Origin: a virus
Reading direction: 5' to 3' (one strand)
Virus record (IMG/VR): IMGVR_UViG_3300036828_000565
Span: 1-64,000 of that record
Length of the DNA: 64,000 nucleotides
A program made the position numbers and the translations under genes. The number at the start of each line of letters is the position of its first letter. The first letter of the stretch is position 1. Shown piece by piece: positions 5,857 to 15,064 of this stretch. A model generated the notes under the pieces. That model saw only the letters and a list, made by a program, of their open reading frames with translations, was not told where the DNA came from and searched no databases.

Positions 5857-7650
5857 ATGAAAAAACTGCTCATTTTGCTCCTGGGCATTGTTTCGGTTAG
5901 CTCTTTTGCCCAAGGAAGGAACCCTCAATGGCCCGTTTATGTAAATCCAGGAGCCCAGGGACAGATACCGCAGTATTTTCCCTCTCAGGCAGGCATCCCG
6001 GTCTTAGGGCCATCAAATTTGACTGATAATGGTAACGTTTTGTTGTATAAAGGCAGTCCGATTGGCTCTCAGGGCGGAGGATCCATCAATCTTACTGTTT
6101 TAGGAACTGCCGGAGCCGCTACTTTGAATGGTAGCTTACTAAATATACCGGTTTATCAAGGTCAGGTCACACTTACAACTGTGGGAAGCAACTGTGGGCC
6201 CGCTACCTTCATATTTAACACATTAAATATACCTCCGTGTGCACCTCCGAGTAATTCCATTACTCTTACTGTCCTTGGAACTTCTGGAGCCGCCACTTTG
6301 AGTGCGGGTACGTTAAACATACCAATTTATCAAGGCCAGCTCACATTTACGACCACAGGAAGTAACTGCGGATTAGCTACCTTTGTTGGTAATACTTTAA
6401 ATATACCTCCGTGTACACCAGCAAGTGGTATGGTGTATCCAACGGGTGACGGGATACCTCTTGTAGTTGGCGGGGCTAGTTGGGGAACAACTATAGCACC
6501 AGGAACTGGTATAGTTACGTTCTTACAGACACCTACATCAGCCAATCTTGCTGCAGCAGTAACAGGTGAAACTGGCACTGGTGCATTAGTCTTTGCAACC
6601 ACTCCAACGTTAGTAACTCCGGTTATTGGTGTAGCGACTGGAACTAGTTTGACATTAAGTGGGTTGATGCAATCACTTAGTGCGAAAATTACCGGGGTGC
6701 CGTCGGCGGCGTCACTAGCAACTGATGCTTCAGGTAATGTTATAGCAGGAAGCTCGTTCACTAACCCAATGACTACCTTAGGTGACATGTTCTATGGTGG
6801 AGCAGCTGGCGTAGCTACTAGAATACCTGGACCGATCACTGGTACAGTTCCTTATAACTATTGTTCAACACCTAGTGGAGGGGTAGCAACCGCTCCTACA
6901 TGGTGTCTAGCTGGTATAAGTGGTAGAACAGTTAGTGGGACAACCGATTCAATTACAGCCGCCGACCGTGGGGGAAGCATACTATATACTTCAACATCAG
7001 CTGTTGCTGTAACGTTACCATCAGCCGCGTCGCTAGGCAATAATTTTGATTTTGTAACACAGGCACAGAATGGTTCAGGTGTAATCACTATCACAACAAG
7101 TGGTGGTACATTCTTAAATAGTACGGGAGGTACGAGTACTACTCAGACTTTCTCAAATGGTCAAAGTTGCGCGATATCATCTCCAGATAATCTTAATTAT
7201 ATCTCAAGATGTACACAACAAGCTGTAACTGCTGGAATATCAATTCCATTAATAGCAAATGCAGCTGCAGCTGGAGTAGCAGCTAGTACAACTGGTTATA
7301 TCGCGGCAACAAATTATGCTCCTAACTTTACAGGAAGTACTACTAATCGACAAATGGCGTTTCCACATAGTGGAACAATTTCAAATATGACGGTATGTTT
7401 GATTTCTAATCAAACAGCAACTGGTTCAATGACTATAGCTTTTCAGACGGGAACATATGGATCAGCATTAACCAATACTCCATTACAAGTTGTACTTGCG
7501 GCAAGTGCGGCATTAGGATGCTATTCAGATACAACAGACTCATTTACTTATACTGCGGGTCAAGGCATTGACATCCAATTGGTAAACGCTGGAACAGCTA
7601 CTAGTGGATTTGTGGGAACTATATATGCGGAATTTACTAACATACATTAA
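5857..7650 (+). CDS. Fibre-like protein with Sec signal peptide, 597 aa
   Basis: Residues 1-19 form a textbook signal peptide (MKKLLILLLGIVSVSSFAQ), odd for a virion protein. Residues 20-70 are nearly identical to the start of the protein at 10261. A 58-residue unit is then repeated twice (76-191), followed by a long Thr/Ser/Gly-rich beta stretch typical of phage fibres and a C-terminal beta-sandwich-like domain with conserved cysteines. It is followed with overlap by the beta-helix protein at 7625. It may be a receptor-binding or polysaccharide-binding protein; whether it is in the virion or exported by the infected cell is unknown. Confidence 0.7.
   Translation: MKKLLILLLGIVSVSSFAQGRNPQWPVYVNPGAQGQIPQYFPSQAGIPVLGPSNLTDNGNVLLYKGSPIGSQGGGSINLTVLGTAGAATLNGSLLNIPVYQGQVTLTTVGSNCGPATFIFNTLNIPPCAPPSNSITLTVLGTSGAATLSAGTLNIPIYQGQLTFTTTGSNCGLATFVGNTLNIPPCTPASGMVYPTGDGIPLVVGGASWGTTIAPGTGIVTFLQTPTSANLAAAVTGETGTGALVFATTPTLVTPVIGVATGTSLTLSGLMQSLSAKITGVPSAASLATDASGNVIAGSSFTNPMTTLGDMFYGGAAGVATRIPGPITGTVPYNYCSTPSGGVATAPTWCLAGISGRTVSGTTDSITAADRGGSILYTSTSAVAVTLPSAASLGNNFDFVTQAQNGSGVITITTSGGTFLNSTGGTSTTQTFSNGQSCAISSPDNLNYISRCTQQAVTAGISIPLIANAAAAGVAASTTGYIAATNYAPNFTGSTTNRQMAFPHSGTISNMTVCLISNQTATGSMTIAFQTGTYGSALTNTPLQVVLAASAALGCYSDTTDSFTYTAGQGIDIQLVNAGTATSGFVGTIYAEFTNIH
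6082..6429 (+). repeat. Tandem 58-codon repeat in the fibre gene
   Basis: Two 174-base units starting at 6082 and 6256 encode near-identical segments (SINLTVLGTAGAATL and SITLTVLGTSGAATL, each ending in NTLNIPPC). Base-level differences are mostly conservative, so this is an in-frame duplication under selection for the protein. Confidence 0.85.
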
Positions 7651-10243
7651 AGTTGGTTTAGTGGCCGCGGTATTAAGTGTAGTGGCACACGCTACGGCTT
7701 ATACTATAACAGCTCCGCATTACACGATGCATGTGGGAGATTTGGTCCCGCCGTGCATTATTCAGATTTCAAATGGCACAAGTATCGTTTCTGAGTCTAA
7801 TACATTGTTCTCTGGTGCAGCTAGCTGTTCTATTGGAGCAACTTCAGTATCTCCGGTTGGTAACTATACGATTACAGTATCACAAGGAACCTTAGCTTCT
7901 TTGACGGGTGGAGATACTATCTCTACAGTGAACAGTCAACTAACTGTCATTGCACCAGATGGGGAAGGCGCTTCTTTGACTGTTGCGGGTACGTTACCTC
8001 CTGGATTCTTTGGAGGTATCAGGTTTCCTGCTATCAACATGACAAGTAATGGAATAGCTAATGTAGTAGCAGGAGGTACGGATAATGCGGCAGCGTTTTT
8101 AGAGTTAACTGCATTTGGAAGAGGCACTCAACTTGCTACAGTTAGCGTAGCGACTAGTGCAGGTACCTCAACTATTACTCAAACCTCAGGTACACAGTTT
8201 ACTGGACTGGCTGCTGGGACACCTATCAAGGTAGATGGATTGATCAATAGCATAGCCTCAGTAACTGACGCTACGCACTTAGTAACGACTAGCACGGTTG
8301 AGGGTGGAGTGACTCTGACTGGTGTTCAACTAGAGTTTCCACCTTGGGTAGTGAATGTATCGGGAACAGCTGTTACTGCGGTGTCGGGACCAACGTTTAC
8401 TGGGCTTACTGGACAGATGTTAATTGACGGTACAGTCTATACTATCTCTTCAGTGACGGATGCTACTGATATAGTGCTGACTACTTCAGCTCCTACTCTT
8501 ACCAACAAGAACATGTATAAAGGACCGGCCTCTTGTTGTAGTGCTGGTAGTGGTGGGTCAACTCCACAGAATTTCTATCTACCAGCCGGGGTGTATTCAA
8601 CTAGTCAACCCTTGCAATTGTACTTAAATTATTGGCAGATCATTGGTGATGGTCCACAGTCTTCAGTTATCAAGCTCCTGCCTAATTCGCCTATGTTTAA
8701 TACTGGGACAGCCACTCAATGGATTAGTCCTCAATCAGTAGGCGGTAACCAGAATTTTCATCAATTTGTTTACAACCTAGGTTTTGAGATTGGTGCAGGC
8801 AATCCCAATGCTATTCCTTTAACAACAGAGATGAATAATGTCGCGGCGATGCGAAATGTGCAGATATGGGCTGACGATTCAGTTTGTCCATACGCGATAA
8901 GTGAGCGACGGGGGTTCCCTGGGCCGATGTTGTTGAAGAATATTGCTATATATGGATGCAACAACGCTATCTCTAGTAACCAGAATGAGTACACGACGGT
9001 GATTGAAGGTCTTACTTTAGAAGGTCAGACTGGCGTAGTAATGGATCCTACCTCACATAACTATGCTTTACGTCATGTGCTGTCAGATAATCCTGCTATC
9101 TTTTTCAATGGCGCTACTGGATCTTATGGAGTAGTTTCCTTATTGGATTCAGAACTATTGAATGGTAATAGTTCTACTAATGCTATTGGCATATTATCTG
9201 GTGGTAGTGGATATTTCAAGAATGTTCATGTTACTGGCTATCAACATTCGATAGTGGACTCTAGTACTGGTACGACTGTAACCGTAGATGGAAACGTTAC
9301 GCAATCATGGAGTGGGCCGGGAGCATCATTGTTTGGCGGTACTCCAGACTCATTGCACTTGCCGGAGAATGAGACACCAATACCTACAGATCCTTCACCA
9401 AGCACCTGGACGGCCCTCGATTCTACTGTAGCTAACTGGCCGACTGAGATTTCCAGTTCTGCTTCAACTACAGTCTATGCTCCACCTGGTGGTTACAACA
9501 CCGCTAATGGTAGTACAGTTACAATCAACGTTCCAGATACCGTAAATCACATCATCTTCTATCAATCTAAGAGAACTGATAATAACGCCTACACTATTCA
9601 GTTAAATGTTGCAGGAACATCAGCTACTCCAATTGTTATAGATGGTTGTATCTATAATCAATGTAATGTGGTACATACCGGATCAAGAACATTAGTACTT
9701 TTAGATAGTGTGCTCAATCAATATTCTTCAGCGCCAGGTGCTGGTAATCTATATGGTGAAGATACTATCTTGACAGGTACAGCAGCTACTGTGCCATTAG
9801 TATTCTACTCTTCTCAACATATATGGTTTAGACACATGAATCTGGAGCACCATACTTTTGTTAAACTGGATTGTGAAGGATGTACGATCTGGGTATTAGG
9901 ATATAAGACGGAAGAACCATTTCCTAACATTGTGTTAAATGTGGCCGCTAAAGGTGAGTTCTTTACAACGTTTATGTATTCAAATGTGCTTCCATCGCAA
10001 CCGAGTCAGATACTGTTAAATAATTCTAGTGTGTTTTTATCGAGTGTACTTGATAAAGTAGATACAGCAGGACGAGGTAATACTGATTGGGTAACAGATA
10101 CACAAAATAGTATAGTACAAAATTTACCTACCGGAAATATAAACAATACCATTAATTTGCCTATGTATTATTCATATGGAGCCAATGTAGTTCCAACTCC
10201 TACGGGTAATAATCCAAGGGGTAGAGTATTGTCATTTTACTAA
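7625..10243 (+). CDS. Beta-helix tailspike or depolymerase with signal peptide, 872 aa
   Basis: The ATG at 7625 gives a good signal peptide (MRNLLTYIKVGLVAAVLSVV to about residue 25); the longer frame from 7604 is unlikely. Two related beta domains follow (about residues 165-300, with TSAGTSTITQ and a second GTAVTAVSG copy). The region from about 310 on (YLPAGVYSTSQPL, WQIIGDGPQSSVIKL) is a right-handed beta-helix of the pectate-lyase type found in phage depolymerases. It overlaps the previous gene by 26 bases. Probable role: binding or cutting a surface polysaccharide. No catalytic residues could be assigned. Confidence 0.72.
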   Translation: MRNLLTYIKVGLVAAVLSVVAHATAYTITAPHYTMHVGDLVPPCIIQISNGTSIVSESNTLFSGAASCSIGATSVSPVGNYTITVSQGTLASLTGGDTISTVNSQLTVIAPDGEGASLTVAGTLPPGFFGGIRFPAINMTSNGIANVVAGGTDNAAAFLELTAFGRGTQLATVSVATSAGTSTITQTSGTQFTGLAAGTPIKVDGLINSIASVTDATHLVTTSTVEGGVTLTGVQLEFPPWVVNVSGTAVTAVSGPTFTGLTGQMLIDGTVYTISSVTDATDIVLTTSAPTLTNKNMYKGPASCCSAGSGGSTPQNFYLPAGVYSTSQPLQLYLNYWQIIGDGPQSSVIKLLPNSPMFNTGTATQWISPQSVGGNQNFHQFVYNLGFEIGAGNPNAIPLTTEMNNVAAMRNVQIWADDSVCPYAISERRGFPGPMLLKNIAIYGCNNAISSNQNEYTTVIEGLTLEGQTGVVMDPTSHNYALRHVLSDNPAIFFNGATGSYGVVSLLDSELLNGNSSTNAIGILSGGSGYFKNVHVTGYQHSIVDSSTGTTVTVDGNVTQSWSGPGASLFGGTPDSLHLPENETPIPTDPSPSTWTALDSTVANWPTEISSSASTTVYAPPGGYNTANGSTVTINVPDTVNHIIFYQSKRTDNNAYTIQLNVAGTSATPIVIDGCIYNQCNVVHTGSRTLVLLDSVLNQYSSAPGAGNLYGEDTILTGTAATVPLVFYSSQHIWFRHMNLEHHTFVKLDCEGCTIWVLGYKTEEPFPNIVLNVAAKGEFFTTFMYSNVLPSQPSQILLNNSSVFLSSVLDKVDTAGRGNTDWVTDTQNSIVQNLPTGNINNTINLPMYYSYGANVVPTPTGNNPRGRVLSFY

Positions 10244-10260
10244 CCGAAAAGGAAAAATTA

Positions 10261-13191
10261 ATGAAAAAGATGCTAAAATTGCTCATTTTTTCCTTGGGTA
10301 TGACTTCGGTTGGTCTTTATGCTCAGACTAAGAATCCTCAGTGGCCTGTTTACGTGAATCCGGGATCTATGGGTCAGATTCCGCAATATTATCCCTCTCA
10401 AGCGGGCATTCCAATGTTAGGTCCATCAAATTTGACGGACAATGGGAACTTTTTGCTATATAAAGGTCAACCAATTAATGGTGGGAGTAATGGAGGTGGA
10501 GGAACACCAGCTCTTCCTTTAGGAATTCCACAGACTGATATTCTTCAGGTTCCGCCTATCCCAGCACGTACTGCAGGATGGCAAGATCTTTTGACTACAG
10601 CTGATGTACCTCATGGACATCCAAACTGGATGAGTTTCCAGCCCATTACGGTTACGCAGACACTTGTCAATACTACTTTCAATGAAGGTGCAAATGGTTC
10701 GCCTGTTGCAGGTACGCAGCCAGCAACTAACTTGCCGGGTAATAGTTGGTACATCGCAAGTGGTTCTTCGTTTGTTACCGCTCCAATTTATGTCTCTGGT
10801 GGTGGCATGACCTGGGCCGGCACCAATGGTTTACTTGAGTTTGATATAGGTAGTTACGGTGGAATAGTCAACTTTACCGGTGTACATGCAGGTCCGGGTC
10901 TCACCTTAATGGCGCTCGATGACGCTAATCAGCAGGATAAGCTCATTATCGTTATTGACACCAACATGACCATCAATAAGGTTGTGGGTGGCATCGTCAA
11001 TGTAGTTGCAACTTATCCCGTTACTATGACGGCGAGCGACAATTATCGGTTTGTGGTAAGTGGCCAGTCGTTTACTTCAACCATGAATGGCACCACGCTT
11101 GGTACTTATACTTTGCCTGCAGGGACACCGCTCACGACAAATACTCGCTGGGGTATGTTCTCCTCCGGTGGTGGTACTGCGACTATGCAGGGTTTTAGTT
11201 TTCAAGGAACTGCAACTATAACACAACCTATTCCTGCAGTCGGTACCGCCTGTATCTTGCAAGCAAACGGTAATTGTGGACCAGTTGTCGCTAACCAAGG
11301 TATCGCGCCGCGTTCTGACTCGACTATTGGACCGGTTCCTGAGATTGGCTACTCGACCAACAATGATGGTACTTCTTCAATCGCGTGGCAGGAAAATGTG
11401 GCGAATGGGCAATATGACGTCCGTCGACCGCGTTCAGGTGTCACTTGGGCGACTAACCCGATTACCGCTTGGTCGAATACAATGAATCAAGCAGCCTGTG
11501 ATTCGATTCAAACTCATCTTTTACCGCTGGTCTTTCTGCCTGCTGGTACTGCCAATGTTACTGGTCTGCAGTTACCGCCAGGTATCAGTGTTTTCGGTCA
11601 ACAAGGCGCGGCAACTGGCACTACTACTTTGCGGCAATCAAATGGTACACAAACATTGCTTGGAGTGGTCGGGAGTTACACTACCTCCTGTAATGGTGTC
11701 ACGACTACCTTTACTGGTGGTAACTCGACAGTAAAATATATCAATTTCCAAGGTGGTGGTACGGCTTCACCTAATGACATCGGTATGGATATGGAGACTA
11801 TTTCTGGTGGCGCAGCGTGGGACTCGTTCAATGGTTTTGGTGGACCGGGTGCGAAGATTCTTGGTGTCAACAACTATGGATACGACCTTTATGCGAGCTC
11901 GAACTTGGGCTGGTATATGTTCTCTGGTGCCTACAATCCTTCAAGCTTTGCTGATACCACCTATCATGCGTCGCTTGAGCTTGCTTCACAGGATGGGCAG
12001 TTTCACGACATCATTGAGTATGGTTGGAATCCCGACCAGTATGTCGCTGGTCAGGGTCTCTATAATCGTTGGTATCTTTGTGGTGTGTTGCTTGGAGGCT
12101 CTCCGAGCTTCCCCTTTACCAATAGTTTTATTCAGGTCAATCCGAATGACTTGTGTCTTGGAGGAACAGGAGTTGGTGGTTATGAGGTTACTAACAATCG
12201 TCTTGATCTGCCGTGGTTTAATAGCGTGCGTTTAGTAGCGGGGCCAGCGCCACAAAGCGCAACTGTCATGAACAACACGCTTGAAGGTTCTTGCACCTCG
12301 CAAACTTTGAATCCAACCAATTTTCCAACAAATCCAGGTGGTGTCTCAACTGATCCTACTTGTGCCGCGATCCGTGTTGAACAGACCTATCTCACCTCGA
12401 ATATTGGCCCAAATCAATATACCTCATCACCTGGCTTAGTACCAGAGTGGCCTGTATATGATGTATTTTTTGAGACCAACATTTCTGGTCAACAGCCTGG
12501 CACGGTTAACGAACCTGGCCACTCGATAGGTGGTGGAGTAGGTGGTGATCCACCGGATGGAAACCAGAATGCGGCGGTTGGAAGGAGTGTGTGGGAAGAA
12601 ACTAAAGTCGCTTTCGGTAATACTGCGCCTACGATTCCCATGAATCAGTACCGGCAAGTGCACTTGAAATCCTCAACTGCGACTACCTGGAGCCACGCGT
12701 CGGTTAGTTATCCAGACACTATTCGTTATCTTGATATTGGACCAAACGACACCGTTCTTAACACCGATAACATTATCACTTGCTATGGTACCATCCATGG
12801 CGACGCCTTTCGTATCCTCCACGCCTTTTGGTTTGATGGCACCTATCTACGGGAGTTTCCTTGTCCAGCTCAAACTCCAGCACTAGTTGCGAGTTCTGAG
12901 ATAGTGACTTTCTCCTCTACTCCGACTTTCTCAGTTGCTACTCGGGCATCAATTATTACACTTACTGCTGGTGTCTCAAGCTTTACTTTAGCAGCTGGGG
13001 CAAATGGTCAAGAAAAGACACTTACTTTTTGTCAAAATGGGACTGGTGGATTTACTGTTGTTCCGCCAGCAAATGTTCGTGGCTTCTTTACCGTGGGTAC
13101 TACTGCGAATAAGTGCAGTTCTCAACACTTCACTTATTTTGTTGGTCAAACGGCATGGCTAGCCGATTCAGCTGGAGTTATCAACGAATAA
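10261..13191 (+). CDS. Beta-helix fibre protein with signal peptide, 976 aa
   Basis: The N-terminus (signal peptide ending LYAQ, then NPQWPVYVNPG and SNLTDNGN motifs) is a paralogue of the protein at 5857. Residues about 120-330 look like a carbohydrate-binding-like sandwich, and about 400-780 like a parallel beta-helix with an LPAGT entry motif. The DNA from about 10.6 to 12.9 kb is richer in C and G than its ends, as if the central domains were acquired later and joined to a resident N-terminal module. Likely receptor-binding or depolymerase protein; substrate unknown. Confidence 0.7.
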   Translation: MKKMLKLLIFSLGMTSVGLYAQTKNPQWPVYVNPGSMGQIPQYYPSQAGIPMLGPSNLTDNGNFLLYKGQPINGGSNGGGGTPALPLGIPQTDILQVPPIPARTAGWQDLLTTADVPHGHPNWMSFQPITVTQTLVNTTFNEGANGSPVAGTQPATNLPGNSWYIASGSSFVTAPIYVSGGGMTWAGTNGLLEFDIGSYGGIVNFTGVHAGPGLTLMALDDANQQDKLIIVIDTNMTINKVVGGIVNVVATYPVTMTASDNYRFVVSGQSFTSTMNGTTLGTYTLPAGTPLTTNTRWGMFSSGGGTATMQGFSFQGTATITQPIPAVGTACILQANGNCGPVVANQGIAPRSDSTIGPVPEIGYSTNNDGTSSIAWQENVANGQYDVRRPRSGVTWATNPITAWSNTMNQAACDSIQTHLLPLVFLPAGTANVTGLQLPPGISVFGQQGAATGTTTLRQSNGTQTLLGVVGSYTTSCNGVTTTFTGGNSTVKYINFQGGGTASPNDIGMDMETISGGAAWDSFNGFGGPGAKILGVNNYGYDLYASSNLGWYMFSGAYNPSSFADTTYHASLELASQDGQFHDIIEYGWNPDQYVAGQGLYNRWYLCGVLLGGSPSFPFTNSFIQVNPNDLCLGGTGVGGYEVTNNRLDLPWFNSVRLVAGPAPQSATVMNNTLEGSCTSQTLNPTNFPTNPGGVSTDPTCAAIRVEQTYLTSNIGPNQYTSSPGLVPEWPVYDVFFETNISGQQPGTVNEPGHSIGGGVGGDPPDGNQNAAVGRSVWEETKVAFGNTAPTIPMNQYRQVHLKSSTATTWSHASVSYPDTIRYLDIGPNDTVLNTDNIITCYGTIHGDAFRILHAFWFDGTYLREFPCPAQTPALVASSEIVTFSSTPTFSVATRASIITLTAGVSSFTLAAGANGQEKTLTFCQNGTGGFTVVPPANVRGFFTVGTTANKCSSQHFTYFVGQTAWLADSAGVINE

Positions 13192-13199
13192 GGAATATC

Positions 13200-14999
13200 A
13201 TGCCGAATAAGAAAAAGAATTCTTTAAGAAACAGCCTTCTTCCGGCAAATGACGATAGGAATTATATTCGTCAAGAAATCATTGCTAAAGATTCATATAG
13301 TAATGTTCCAGCTAGAATTGGTGAGGGAACTCCCAATTTAACTCAATCTGGCCAGTATCCTTTATTAAGAATTACTGAAGACTATCCTCTTATTCTTAGT
13401 CTCTATCGTTCTTCATGGGTCGTTCGTCGTGTTATCGATAGTGTAGCTAATGACATGTATAGTGCATTTCCTATTTTAGATTCACAGATTACTCCTCAAC
13501 AAATTACATCTTTTCATAAAGTCATCAAAAAGACTGATACTGTTAAAAAATTGAAGAGTGCGGCAAAGTGGGGTCGTCTCTTTGGAGGAGCGGCGTGTAT
13601 CATAGTTATTGATGGTCATGATGATTTAATGGAGCCTTTAGATGTTGATGAAGTTGAGATAGGTTCCTATAAAGGTCTCATTCCTTTAGATCGTTGGTCT
13701 GGAATTATTCCAGGTCCTGAAATTGATTCAGATGTCAATAACCCAAAGAATTTTGGTTTGCCAACTTACTATACTTGTATCATGGATGCGGGAAGCGTAA
13801 ATGTTCATCATTCAAGAATTATCAGGTTCACTGGTCGTGAGTTACCACAATGGGAAGTTCAGGTAGAACTATACTGGGGTATGTCAGAGGTTGAGGTTAT
13901 CTTTGATGAACTTAGAAAGAGGGACTATTCATCTTGGAACATTATCTCACTCTTGACAAGAGCTCAGATTCTCTCTATCGAGGAGCCACAATTAGCTACT
14001 TTGATGAGTGGTGCTGGTGGATCAAATACTGCTTACAATAACTTTACTCAAAGAATGGAGTCAATAAGCCAGCTTTTAAATAATCAAGGACTTCTTGTAC
14101 TTGGTAAGGATGGAAAACTTAACCAAGCTAGTTATAGTTTTGGTGGCATTTCTGATGTTTATCATGAGTTCATGAAGGATCTTTCAGCTGCTTGTGAGAT
14201 TCCATATGAGATAGTTTTTGGCCGTGAATCTGGTATGGGTGGTGGTGGTAACTTCTCTAGTAATGGACAATCTTCTCTTCAACTCTATGATAACATGGTT
14301 GAACAGAAACGTAATAGTGAAGGTAACCCAGTAATTGATAAGTTACTTCCTATTATTTGTATGAGTACTTGGGGACAGATTCCAGATGATATAGCTTATC
14401 ACTGGGCTCCTATTAGATCTATTAGTGATAAGGAACGTACTGATCTTGGTAAATCATTAGTAGAGTCTATCCTAATGGCTTATAATGCTGATCTCATTAC
14501 AAAACAAGAGGCAAGAAAAGAGTTAGCTCAACAGAGTGGTACTAATGGTCTCTTTAGTAACATATCTGATGAATCAATTGCTGAGACTCCAGATAAGTTT
14601 GCTAGTGAGATACAGGCTGAGCAACAAGAGGACCAGATGCTTAAACAAGCAGCTATGCAAAAGGCAATGATGGGTGGTGCAGGTGGAGGTGGTGCTGGTG
14701 GTGCTGGTGGTGCTCCTCCATCTAATGGTGCCGGAGGTGGTAAAGCTGGTGCCGGCGCTTCACCTGCGATGGGAACTAGAATGGGTGAACAAGTTCCTAT
14801 TGAATCTAAACCAATTGGAGTTGAAGGTTTAAAGTGGCATAAGAGTAGAAGAATAACTACCGGAGGAAAAAGTAACACATCAGCTGAAGCTATGAAACAA
14901 TCAATGAGACACTCTGTTAAGCATGAGATGAAGAAACCTGTTAAAGATAGTGATGGCGTTATAGATGGTTCTTTTATGATGTCTAAACCAATGAGATAA
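13200..14999 (+). CDS. Portal protein (DUF1073 / Acb1-like N-terminal family)
   Basis: It forms the dodecameric head-tail portal. The ATG at 13200 follows TAAGGAATATC; the open frame upstream to 13113 overlaps the fibre gene and is rejected. The segments YPLILSLYRSSWVVRRVIDS, KWGRLFGGAACIIVIDGHDD, and FGRESGMGGGGNFSSNGQSS followed by LQLYDNMV are diagnostic of the DUF1073 portal family, whose Pfam name links it to the N-terminal part of anti-CBASS Acb1 proteins. There is no Acb1 phosphodiesterase domain here. The C-terminus has a Gly/Ala-rich tail. About 599 aa. Confidence 0.9.
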   Translation: MPNKKKNSLRNSLLPANDDRNYIRQEIIAKDSYSNVPARIGEGTPNLTQSGQYPLLRITEDYPLILSLYRSSWVVRRVIDSVANDMYSAFPILDSQITPQQITSFHKVIKKTDTVKKLKSAAKWGRLFGGAACIIVIDGHDDLMEPLDVDEVEIGSYKGLIPLDRWSGIIPGPEIDSDVNNPKNFGLPTYYTCIMDAGSVNVHHSRIIRFTGRELPQWEVQVELYWGMSEVEVIFDELRKRDYSSWNIISLLTRAQILSIEEPQLATLMSGAGGSNTAYNNFTQRMESISQLLNNQGLLVLGKDGKLNQASYSFGGISDVYHEFMKDLSAACEIPYEIVFGRESGMGGGGNFSSNGQSSLQLYDNMVEQKRNSEGNPVIDKLLPIICMSTWGQIPDDIAYHWAPIRSISDKERTDLGKSLVESILMAYNADLITKQEARKELAQQSGTNGLFSNISDESIAETPDKFASEIQAEQQEDQMLKQAAMQKAMMGGAGGGGAGGAGGAPPSNGAGGGKAGAGASPAMGTRMGEQVPIESKPIGVEGLKWHKSRRITTGGKSNTSAEAMKQSMRHSVKHEMKKPVKDSDGVIDGSFMMSKPMR

Positions 15000-15064
15000 A
15001 ATAGTTATTTACAACTATTGATAGTTTGATTTATAATAAATTAATGGGTAAAAAGGAAAAACCT

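Noticed and set aside
6330-6788. 152-codon minus-strand frame
   Set aside because: Antisense to the fibre gene; Val/Pro-rich shadow of Thr/Gly repeats.
13113-13199. N-terminal extension of the portal frame
   Set aside because: It lies inside the end of the spike gene; ATG at 13200 has a proper ribosome site.
14528-14878. 116-codon minus-strand frame rich in Ala and Pro
   Set aside because: Shadow of the Gly/Ala-rich tail of the portal gene.
13200-14999. Anti-CBASS Acb1 activity for the portal gene
   Set aside because: The family name refers to a shared N-terminal domain; no Acb1 phosphodiesterase motifs were seen and the gene sits at the portal position.
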